5,249 bases of DNA from an uncultured bacterium (GTDB taxonomy: Bacteria; Actinomycetota; Coriobacteriia; Coriobacteriales; Coriobacteriaceae), in assembly GCA_905215095.1 (NCBI GenBank), contig CAJMOL010000134.1:1-5249 (forward strand), given 5' to 3'. This document shows, piece after piece, positions 1 through 5,212 of the stretch (positions within the stretch are counted from its first letter, which is position 1; each line of letters opens with the position of its first letter). The notes under the pieces are model-generated. The model worked only from the letters and a program-made list of their open reading frames with translations. It had not been told where the DNA came from and searched no databases. Made by a program: the position numbers and the translations under genes.

Positions 1-611
1 TCATGGGCAAGGCCAACCAGTCCATCAACGTGGACAAGTACGACCTGCTGATCTCCCTGCGCTGGGTCAAGGAGCTTGCCCTGCACAACCCCATCATCAT
101 GGTCATTCTGGTCAGCGCCGTGGTCATCGGTGTGCTGTATTGGTTCTTTGGCACCGAGATCGGCTCGGCGTTGCGTGCCACCGGTAACAACGAGTACATG
201 ATCCGCGCCCTGGGCGTTAACACCAACACCACCAAGATGATCGCCCTCGTGCTCTCCAACGCCCTTATCGGCCTTTCGGGTGCGCTCATCTGCCAGAGCC
301 AGAAGTACGCTGACATTGGCATGGGCACCGGCGCCATCGTTATCGGTCTTGCCGCCATCGTCATCGGCGAGGTGCTCGGCCGCCTGCTGCCCGGCGGTCT
401 CACGCAGTTCTCCGTCCGCCTGGCCTCTGCCGTCTTTGGCTCCGTGGTCTACTTCCTCATCCGCGCCATCGTGCTGCAGCTGGGTATGGATGCCAACGAC
501 ATGAAGCTGCTCTCCGCCGTGATCGTTGCCGTGGCCCTGTGCGTGCCCGTGGTTTGGGAGCGCTATAAGCTCCGCAGCTCCTACACGAAGGGGGATGAGG
601 CAGATGCTTAA
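1..611 (+). CDS. ABC transporter permease, 5'-truncated by window edge
   Basis: This is the C-terminal 202 residues or more of an inner-membrane ABC importer permease; the frame is open to the left edge, so the true start lies upstream. Numbering from the Met codon at position 3, hydrophobic segments lie at about 30-49, 79-97, 107-128, 138-158 and 167-183. The cytoplasmic stretch EIGSALRATGNN (about 52-63), followed by an Ala/Leu-Gly-Val segment, is typical of the BPD_transp_2 (branched-chain amino acid/ribose type) permease fold and would contact the ATPase. Permeases of this kind are usually about 300 residues, so roughly 90-100 are missing. No ribosome binding site is visible before the Met at 3, and I treat that Met as internal. 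The ATPase gene follows with an 8-nt overlap. The pair resembles uncharacterised importers related to streptococcal TrpXYZ (tryptophan/tyrosine uptake), but the substrate cannot be read from this sequence. Confidence 0.88.
   Translation, partial: MGKANQSINVDKYDLLISLRWVKELALHNPIIMVILVSAVVIGVLYWFFGTEIGSALRATGNNEYMIRALGVNTNTTKMIALVLSNALIGLSGALICQSQKYADIGMGTGAIVIGLAAIVIGEVLGRLLPGGLTQFSVRLASAVFGSVVYFLIRAIVLQLGMDANDMKLLSAVIVAVALCVPVVWERYKLRSSYTKGDEADA
588..594 (+). promoter_or_regulatory. Ribosome binding site that sets the ABC ATPase start
   Basis: AAGGGGG lies 9 nt before the ATG at 604, inside the end of the permease gene. It favours that ATG over the upstream in-frame ATG at 526, which would add 26 residues lying within the permease gene and unrelated to the ABC ATPase fold. 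Confidence 0.75.
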
Positions 612-1398
612 GCTCTCGCACGTCAAAAAGACCTTTAACAAGGGCACCGTCACCGAGAAGCGCGCACTCACCGGCGTCGATCTCACCCTTAACGACGGCG
701 ACTTTGTAACCGTGATTGGCGGCAACGGCGCCGGCAAGTCCACGCTGCTCAACATGATCGCCGGCGTGTATCCGCTCGATTCGGGCGTTATTGAGCTTGA
801 CGGCAACGATATCTCGCGTCTGAGCGAGTCGCAGCGCGCCAAGTACCTGGGCCGCGTGTTCCAGGACCCCATGCGCGGCACCGCAGCCGACATGCAGATT
901 GCCGAGAACCTGGCCCTCGCCAAGCGCCGTGGCCAGCGTCGCGGCCTTTCGTGGGGCGTCACCAAGGCCGAGAAGGACGAGTACGTTGAGCTGCTCAAGC
1001 GTCTGGACCTTGGTCTGGACACACGCCTCAACGCCAAGGTCGGCCTGCTCTCGGGCGGCCAGCGCCAGGCACTCACCCTGCTCATGGCCACGCTCACCAA
1101 GCCGCGCCTGTTGCTGCTCGACGAGCACACGGCGGCCCTCGACCCCAAGACGGCATCGAAGGTGCTCAACCTGACCGAGGAGATCGTCGACGAGAACCAC
1201 CTGACCACGCTCATGGTCACGCACAACATGAACGACGCCATCCGTCTGGGCAACCGTCTGATCATGATGCACGAAGGCCACGTGATCTACGACGTGGCAG
1301 GCGATGAGAAGAAGTCGCTCACCGTAGCCGACCTGCTGCAGAAGTTCGAGGAGGTCTCGGGCGGCGAGCTCGCCAACGACCGCATGCTGCTGAGCTAA
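604..1398 (+). CDS. ABC transporter ATP-binding protein
   Basis: This 264-residue cytoplasmic ATPase powers the importer whose permease is encoded just upstream. All nucleotide-binding motifs are present: Walker A GGNGAGKST (39-47), Q-loop Gln87, signature LSGGQRQ (149-155), Walker B LLLLDE (169-174), D-loop ALD (178-180) and switch His207. The stretch DEHTAALDPKTA (173-184), with His after the catalytic Glu, is characteristic as I recall of the uncharacterised ATPase group that partners TrpXYZ-like importers rather than of the common amino-acid or sugar ABC ATPases. The start at 604 gives the usual N-terminus MLKLSHVKKTF, has a ribosome binding site at 588-594, and overlaps the permease stop (ATGCTTAA), which implies translational coupling. 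The stop codon is the first triplet of a 14-bp stem-loop. The domain assignment is secure; the substrate (possibly an aromatic amino acid or another small molecule) is not known. Confidence 0.93.
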   Translation: MLKLSHVKKTFNKGTVTEKRALTGVDLTLNDGDFVTVIGGNGAGKSTLLNMIAGVYPLDSGVIELDGNDISRLSESQRAKYLGRVFQDPMRGTAADMQIAENLALAKRRGQRRGLSWGVTKAEKDEYVELLKRLDLGLDTRLNAKVGLLSGGQRQALTLLMATLTKPRLLLLDEHTAALDPKTASKVLNLTEEIVDENHLTTLMVTHNMNDAIRLGNRLIMMHEGHVIYDVAGDEKKSLTVADLLQKFEEVSGGELANDRMLLS

Positions 1399-1438
1399 AA
1401 CCTGCCAAAGAGGGACAGGTTTATTTTGGCAGGTTTTA
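1396..1438. repeat. GGGACAGG stem-loop, copy 1
   Basis: A perfect 14-bp stem pairs 1396-1409 (TAAAACCTGCCAAA) with 1425-1438, around a 15-nt loop that holds AGGGACAGG (1411-1419). The left arm begins with the TAA stop codon of the ABC ATPase gene. The A-run on the left and GGTTTTA on the right could let it act as a weak terminator in either direction, but the T-run is only four bases long and lies inside the stem. It belongs with three other stem-loops in the window that share the GGGACAGG core. Confidence 0.8.
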
Positions 1439-1452
1439 TCTGCACAAACGTC

Positions 1453-1492
1453 AAAACCGCCGCAAAGGGACAGGCGCCCTTGCGGCGGTTTT
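1453..1492. repeat. GGGACAGG stem-loop, copy 2
   Basis: A 13-bp stem pairs AAAACCGCCGCAA (1453-1465) with TTGCGGCGGTTTT (1480-1492). After a bulged A at 1466, GGG (1467-1469) can pair with CCC (1477-1479). GGGACAGG occupies 1467-1474. It lies only 14 nt after copy 1, so the two form a tandem pair. The outer stem sequence differs from the other copies but is still fully complementary. Confidence 0.8.
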
Positions 1493-1555
1493 CGCATATC
1501 ATGTCGATAATCCAGCGTCAGCAGGGACCACTGGTTAAGAACTAAGGAAACTGCC

Positions 1556-1618
1556 ATGAGAAGATCTCTTCCCCGCCGTGCAAACCTTATACCCACCAAG
1601 AAGCCCGTCCGAATTTGA
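1556..1618 (+). CDS. Possible 20-residue leader ORF ahead of the MscS gene
   Basis: An ATG at 1556 follows AAGGA (1544-1548) with a 7-nt gap and opens a 20-codon frame ending at TGA 1616-1618. The peptide is very basic (Arg at 2, 3, 7, 8 and 19; Lys at 15 and 16). Codons 2 and 3 are AGA AGA, which is uncommon Arg codon use compared with the CGC/CGT-rich neighbours. The last codons run through the left arm of a 24-bp stem-loop, and the stop codon lies in its 6-nt loop, so a ribosome translating this frame would open the stem. That arrangement suits a regulatory leader, but an ORF this short can occur by chance. I recognise no homologue, and no alternative anti-terminator structure is evident. 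Confidence 0.25.
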   Translation: MRRSLPRRANLIPTKKPVRI

Positions 1619-1642
1619 TCGGACGGGCTTCTTGGTGGGTAT
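1589..1642. terminator. 24-bp perfect stem-loop, terminator-like, before mscS
   Basis: Positions 1589-1612 pair without mismatch to 1619-1642 around the loop ATTTGA (1613-1618). The inner half (AAGAAGCCCGTCCGA with TCGGACGGGCTTCTT) has the A-rich / GC core / TTCTT form of an intrinsic terminator, and is symmetrical enough to work in both directions. It lacks a clean T-run beyond the stem. It lies only 18 nt before the mscS ribosome binding site (1661), so it would sit in the 5' untranslated region of any transcript that starts upstream of it. Confidence 0.65.
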
Positions 1643-1660
1643 CATGGATGAACGATCATG

Positions 1661-1666
1661 AGGAGG
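1661..1666 (+). promoter_or_regulatory. Ribosome binding site that sets the mscS start
   Basis: AGGAGG lies 9 nt before the ATG at 1676. The in-frame ATG at 1658 lies immediately before this motif and would translate it as Arg-Arg, so the shorter start is preferred. Confidence 0.85.
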
Positions 1667-1675
1667 TTTCCCTAC

Positions 1676-2443
1676 ATGGAATTGTTTGAGCCAATTCTTC
1701 ATTTCTTTGCACAACGATGGGTCCACAACATCATCTGGGCAGGTATCTTGGCTATCGGCACCGCCGTTGCCGCCAAGGTCGCGTCCAAGACCCTGCGCCA
1801 CCTGCTTAACCGCGACGATAACCCACTCCCTTCATCCAGCATCTTCATCAACATCGCGCGCGCCGTCATATGGACGATCGGCGGCAGTTTTATCCTCGAC
1901 AACTGCTTTGGCATTAACGCAAACGCCCTCGTCGCCGCTCTTGGCGTCGGCGGCATCGCCATCTCGCTCGGCTTTCAGGACACGCTTTCAAACCTCATCG
2001 GCGGCATGCAGGTGACGTTTATGGGCATCATCAAGCCCGGCGACAATATCGAGGTCGGCGGCGTTTCGGGCGTGGTCCAAGACATCACCTGGCGTCATAC
2101 GACCATCGAGGACGCCTGTGGGCAAACCATCATCGTCCCCAACTCCAATATCTCCAAGAACACGCTCGTGCACCTCATGCCCTTTGGGCGTGTGGCTGTG
2201 CCCGTTGCCGTAAAGGACACGTCCAAGTGGGCCTCGCTCGACGCACTGGCAGACGAGCTGACCAGCGCCACCAAGGCCGCGGTGCTTCCCATCTCGGGCT
2301 TTGACAAGGAGCCCTACGTGCTCTTTAGCGAGATCGGCGACTTTGGCATCAAGGGCAAGATCATCTTTATCGTCGGTGACGACAGCACCACCTTTACGGC
2401 AGCCGACGCCTGCATCCGCGCCATCGCCCCCATCATCGCCTAA
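1676..2443 (+). CDS. mscS: Small-conductance mechanosensitive channel, MscS family
   Basis: This 255-residue inner-membrane channel is expected to open under membrane tension and release solutes during osmotic downshock. Predicted membrane helices lie at about 18-36, 57-77 and 82-112. The third is the pore-lining helix, with the Ala/Gly-rich run LVAALGVGGIAISLGF (85-100) and then QDTLSNLIGG (101-110), which matches the TM3 hinge region of Escherichia coli MscS. The beta domain follows with KPGDNIEVGGVSGVV (120-134), ITWRHTTIED (137-146) and IIVPNS (152-157). The C-terminal part (about 170-255) fits the alpha/beta cytoplasmic cage. The protein is slightly shorter than E. coli MscS (286) and has no extra N-terminal domains. 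The ATG at 1676 has AGGAGG 9 nt upstream; starting at 1658 would translate that motif. The gene stands alone between stem-loops, and its TAA stop touches stem-loop copy 3. The family is secure; the symbol is used in the family sense. Confidence 0.92.
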   Translation: MELFEPILHFFAQRWVHNIIWAGILAIGTAVAAKVASKTLRHLLNRDDNPLPSSSIFINIARAVIWTIGGSFILDNCFGINANALVAALGVGGIAISLGFQDTLSNLIGGMQVTFMGIIKPGDNIEVGGVSGVVQDITWRHTTIEDACGQTIIVPNSNISKNTLVHLMPFGRVAVPVAVKDTSKWASLDALADELTSATKAAVLPISGFDKEPYVLFSEIGDFGIKGKIIFIVGDDSTTFTAADACIRAIAPIIA

Positions 2444-2481
2444 AACCACCACAAAGGGGACAGGCACCTTTGTGGTGGTTT
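2443..2481. repeat. GGGACAGG stem-loop, copy 3
   Basis: A perfect 15-bp stem pairs 2443-2457 (AAACCACCACAAAGG) with 2467-2481, around the loop GGACAGGCA (2458-2466). The first paired base is the last base of the mscS stop codon. Positions 2444-2480 are an exact reverse complement of 5160-5196 (copy 4). The stem is followed by TTTCGCAT (overlapping its end), also seen after copy 2, not by a T-run, so terminator activity is possible but not strongly indicated. Confidence 0.85.
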
Positions 2482-2522
2482 CGCATCGTGGTACCATGGT
2501 TCATATCGTTGTTTAAACGACT

Positions 2523-2529
2523 AAGGGAG
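2523..2529 (+). promoter_or_regulatory. Ribosome binding site of the ParB-like/BMP gene
   Basis: AAGGGAG lies 8 nt before the ATG at 2538. It is a good Shine-Dalgarno match at normal spacing and supports that start. Confidence 0.8.
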
Positions 2530-2537
2530 TAGACACC

Positions 2538-4454
2538 ATGGAAGAGGCCTATCGTCAAGCACGCAAGCGCGGCGAGCAGGGACGCCGTCGCGCCATCAGC
2601 CAAAGCGAGCACCCGTACCTTACGGACCTCGACGGCCTCGTTGCCCAGCTCCCCTTAGGCCAGCGAGAGAGCGTCGGCCTGAGGGACATTCCGCTCGAAA
2701 TGGTCGTCGGCACGGTTACCAAGGGCCGTCAGTCTGCCTTTTCGTGCAACTTTATGCCCCTGCTGCCGTTTAGCACCGAGTTCGCCCGCAAGTGGTCCAA
2801 CCTCTACGACATCCAGGTGACCGAGGGCTATCGCGACCCCATCATCGTCACCGAGTTCATGCATCGGTTCTATGTCCAGGAAGGCAACAAACGCGTCAGT
2901 GTCCTCAAATTCCTAGACGCCCCGACGGTTTCGGCCAAGGTCACCCGTCTCTACCCCGGCACATGGGATTCCGTCGAAAGCCGCCTGTACGGTGAGTTCT
3001 GCGCGTTTTGGCGCGTCTGCCCCCTATACGAGATCGAGTTCTCCCGCGAGGGAGGCTACGAAACGCTCGCCAAGATGCTCGGTCAGAACCTTATCGAAAA
3101 ATGGCCGCAGAAAAAGGTCGACTACCTGCGTCACACCTTCCTGCTCTTTAAGCGCTCCTACCTTCGCGCGGGCGGCAACCACCTGGACATTACGCCCGCC
3201 GACGCCATGCTCGTCTACCTCAATGTGTACAACCAGGACCGCCTGCTGGATACGCCGACGGATATCGTCGTAAACCGCCTGTGCAAGATTTGGCGCGAAC
3301 TGGTCATTGCCGGCAAAAATGACGAGGACAAGGTCGATCTCGTCGAAGCGCCGAGCGTCGACGAGGAGGAGACGCCCGCCAAGTCCACCTCCGGTGTGCT
3401 CAACTTCTTTATGGGCAAGACCGTTTATTCGGCGGCCAACCCTCTGCGCATCGCCTTTATCCATGAATTCCCCTGTGCATCGTCGAGCTGGGACAGCCTG
3501 CACGACCAAGGGCGTCAGTATCTCGACCAGCACTTTGGCGGCATCGTGCGCACCGAGGCGTTCGAGGACTGTCACGATCCGGACGTGTTCTACGCCGCCG
3601 TGGAAACGGCTGTCAAACATGGAGCAAACGTCATCTTCTCGACCTCGCACCGCCTAATGGAATACACGCTCAGGGCTGCCGTTGAGTATCCCCGGGTTCG
3701 GTTCCTCAACTGCTCTATCGGCCTTCCCCATCAAAGCGTCCGTTCGTACTTTGGCAAGATGTACGAGGCCAAGTTTCTCCTGGGCGCCCTTGCCGCCAGC
3801 ATGGCGGACAACCACCGCATCGGTTACCACGCGTCGGTCTTCGCCTCGGGCGCACTCAGCGAGATCAACGCCTTTGCGATTGGCGCCTCGCTGCTCGATC
3901 CCCGTGCGCAAATTATCCTGACCTGGGGTGATGTGCCCGTTGGAGGTCTCGCCGAGGCCATGTGCCGCGAAGGCGTGAGCGTCATGACCGGCGCTGACAT
4001 GTCAAAGTCGCTCGAAGACCCAACGGCCTACGGGCTTCACCGCTTGGTCGACGGCAAAGTCACCGGCATCGCCATGCCCGTATGGAACTGGGGCCGTTAC
4101 TACGAGCTCATCGTTCGCAGCCTTCTGCACGGCACCTGGGATGAGACCAGTGACGACAACCAAGTGCGCGCCGTCAACTACTGGTACGGCATGAGCTCCG
4201 GCGTTATCGACATCCGCTACGCTCCGGGCCTACCCTACCAGACGCGCAAACTCGTGCAGTTGCTCCGCAACGGCATTGTCGAGGGCTCCATCAACCCCTT
4301 TGGCGGCGAGCTCCACAGCCAGAACGGCGTGGTACAGATCGAGGGCTTCCCTCCGTTGCCGAGCACGCAGATTGTCGAGATGAATTGGCTGGCGGACAAC
4401 GTGGTGGGCACCATTCCGCAGCTCGACGATGAGCCGGGAGTTACCGCCCTATGA
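2538..4454 (+). CDS. Cytoplasmic fusion of ParB-like domain and BMP/PnrA-type ligand-binding domain
   Basis: This 638-residue protein is normally annotated only as a BMP-family ABC substrate-binding protein, but it has no signal peptide, no lipobox Cys and no membrane segment; the N-terminus is basic and soluble (MEEAYRQARKRGEQGRRR). Residues about 45-140 look ParB/Srx-like: DPIIV (100-104), then RFYVQEGNKRVSVLKFL (110-126), like the ParB G-[NH]-[RK]-R box, then VSAKV (131-135). Residues about 141-260 are helical and unassigned. An acidic linker covers about 262-285. Residues about 303-590 fit the BMP fold (periplasmic-binding type, known in PnrA nucleoside receptors and Bacillus Med): LRIAFIHEF (303-311), AKFLLGALAASMADNHRIGY (411-430), INAFAIGASL (443-452). 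The C-terminus has MNWLADNVVGTIP (615-627). It overlaps the next gene by ATGA. I recall similar proteins in Clostridia with the same neighbour. A role in sensing an intracellular ligand, perhaps a nucleoside, is inference. Confidence 0.82.
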   Translation: MEEAYRQARKRGEQGRRRAISQSEHPYLTDLDGLVAQLPLGQRESVGLRDIPLEMVVGTVTKGRQSAFSCNFMPLLPFSTEFARKWSNLYDIQVTEGYRDPIIVTEFMHRFYVQEGNKRVSVLKFLDAPTVSAKVTRLYPGTWDSVESRLYGEFCAFWRVCPLYEIEFSREGGYETLAKMLGQNLIEKWPQKKVDYLRHTFLLFKRSYLRAGGNHLDITPADAMLVYLNVYNQDRLLDTPTDIVVNRLCKIWRELVIAGKNDEDKVDLVEAPSVDEEETPAKSTSGVLNFFMGKTVYSAANPLRIAFIHEFPCASSSWDSLHDQGRQYLDQHFGGIVRTEAFEDCHDPDVFYAAVETAVKHGANVIFSTSHRLMEYTLRAAVEYPRVRFLNCSIGLPHQSVRSYFGKMYEAKFLLGALAASMADNHRIGYHASVFASGALSEINAFAIGASLLDPRAQIILTWGDVPVGGLAEAMCREGVSVMTGADMSKSLEDPTAYGLHRLVDGKVTGIAMPVWNWGRYYELIVRSLLHGTWDETSDDNQVRAVNYWYGMSSGVIDIRYAPGLPYQTRKLVQLLRNGIVEGSINPFGGELHSQNGVVQIEGFPPLPSTQIVEMNWLADNVVGTIPQLDDEPGVTAL

Positions 4455-5161
4455 AGATCCTTGCCATAGCCGATACCGAAGAACGATGCCTTTGGGAATG
4501 CTTTCACAAGGAACGCTTTGAGGGTGTTGACCTGATTTTGTCAGCTGGCGATCTGGACCCGGACTATCTTGAGTTTTTAGTCACCGTCATCAACAAGCCG
4601 CTCATCTACGTGCGCGGCAACCACGATGACCGCTATGCACGTCATGCACCGGGTGGATGCATCTGCGTCGAAGACACCGTGTACGTGTATCGCGGCGTCC
4701 GCATTGCGGGGCTTGGCGGCTCCATGCGCTATCGAGATGGTGCCAACATGTACACCGAGCGCGAGATGGCCAAGCGTGTGCGCAAGCTGTCACGCAAAGT
4801 GAGGATGGTCGGCGGCTGCGACATCTTGCTCACCCATGCACCCGCCGCCGGCATGGGCGACCTGGATGATCTGCCGCATCGAGGATTCGAATGCTTTAAC
4901 ACAGCGCTCGAGTCCTGGAATCCCGACTACATGGTGCACGGGCATGTGCATCAGAGCTACGGTCCCGATTTTCAGCGCGAGCGGCAACACGCGTGCGGGA
5001 CGACGATTATCAACGCCTGCGGCTATACGCAGTTTGAGCTAGACGAAGCGCGCTACCCCATCCGTGGCTGGCAGGCAGCTTGGCTCAATTCCCAAACCAT
5101 GCGCCGCGAGCTCAAGCGCCACGAGGCCATCGAGTCCTCTACCGCCAGAACACCCTGGTAA
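4451..5161 (+). CDS. Calcineurin-like metallophosphoesterase
   Basis: This 236-residue cytoplasmic protein should hydrolyse a phosphomono- or phosphodiester using two metal ions. The metal-site motifs appear in order: Asp8 in ADTE (7-10), GD (33-34), GNHD (56-59), THA with His129, and GHVH (164-167). The first motif is D-T-E where the family standard is D-x-H, so one usual metal-ligand His is replaced by Glu10. All other ligand positions are kept, so the enzyme is probably active, perhaps with changed metal preference. GLGGSMRY (87-94) is the usual strand-loop after the middle of the domain. The tail after about 205 is Arg- and Trp-containing and without known motif. The ATG overlaps the previous TGA (ATGA), with GGGAG (4436-4440) 10 nt upstream, so translation is coupled to the ParB-like/BMP gene. 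Substrate unknown. The stop codon touches stem-loop copy 4. Confidence 0.88.
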   Translation: MKILAIADTEERCLWECFHKERFEGVDLILSAGDLDPDYLEFLVTVINKPLIYVRGNHDDRYARHAPGGCICVEDTVYVYRGVRIAGLGGSMRYRDGANMYTEREMAKRVRKLSRKVRMVGGCDILLTHAPAAGMGDLDDLPHRGFECFNTALESWNPDYMVHGHVHQSYGPDFQRERQHACGTTIINACGYTQFELDEARYPIRGWQAAWLNSQTMRRELKRHEAIESSTARTPW

Positions 5162-5196
5162 CCACCACAAAGGTGCCTGTCCCCTTTGTGGTGGTT
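5160..5196. repeat. GGGACAGG stem-loop, copy 4, inverted orientation
   Basis: A perfect 14-bp stem pairs 5160-5173 with 5183-5196 around the loop TGCCTGTCC (5174-5182). The core CCTGTCCC reads as GGGACAGG on the minus strand, opposite to copies 1-3. The full 37 nt is the exact reverse complement of 2444-2480. The left arm starts on the last two bases of the phosphoesterase TAA. The right arm is followed by TT, then GGCCC. Confidence 0.85.
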
Positions 5197-5212
5197 TTGG
5201 CCCGAGATAGCA

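Noticed and set aside
526..603. Longer N-terminus for the ABC ATPase from ATG 526
   Set aside because: These 26 codons lie in the permease coding sequence and do not match an ABC N-terminus. ATG 604 has a well-placed AAGGGGG.
1396..1492. CRISPR-like or tandem repeat array
   Set aside because: There are only two hairpins here with different stems and no regular spacer pattern, and no cas gene is present.
1497..1511. TATCAT (1497-1502) and GATAAT (1506-1511) as -10 boxes upstream of mscS
   Set aside because: Neither has an acceptable -35 at 16-18 nt; the nearest TTG gives spacers of 11 or 20 nt.
457..1599. 380-codon open frame on the minus strand
   Set aside because: It lies antisense to the permease end and the ABC ATPase, whose motifs are complete. 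The translation has no recognisable domain, and long antisense frames are common in high-GC coding DNA.
1644..1661. Five-codon ORF between the 24-bp stem-loop and the mscS start
   Set aside because: It has no Shine-Dalgarno of its own and is too short to distinguish from chance.
1658..1675. mscS start at ATG 1658
   Set aside because: The next two codons are the AGGAGG Shine-Dalgarno of ATG 1676, which is correctly spaced for the later start.
2470..2497. Possible promoter for the ParB-like/BMP operon: TTGTGG, 16 nt, then TG-G-TACCAT (extended -10)
   Set aside because: Only three of six -35 bases and four of six -10 bases match, and the -35 falls inside hairpin copy 3. It is positioned plausibly (start near 2504) but too weak to annotate.
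2506..2520. Short inverted repeat TCGTT-GTTTA-AACGA, containing the palindrome GTTTAAAC, before the BMP gene
   Set aside because: Five-bp arms are common by chance. It could be an operator, but nothing in the window supports a cognate regulator.
3024..3650. 208-codon open frame on the minus strand inside the ParB-like/BMP gene
   Set aside because: It is a mirror of codon bias in the real gene, with no family-like motifs or ribosome binding site.
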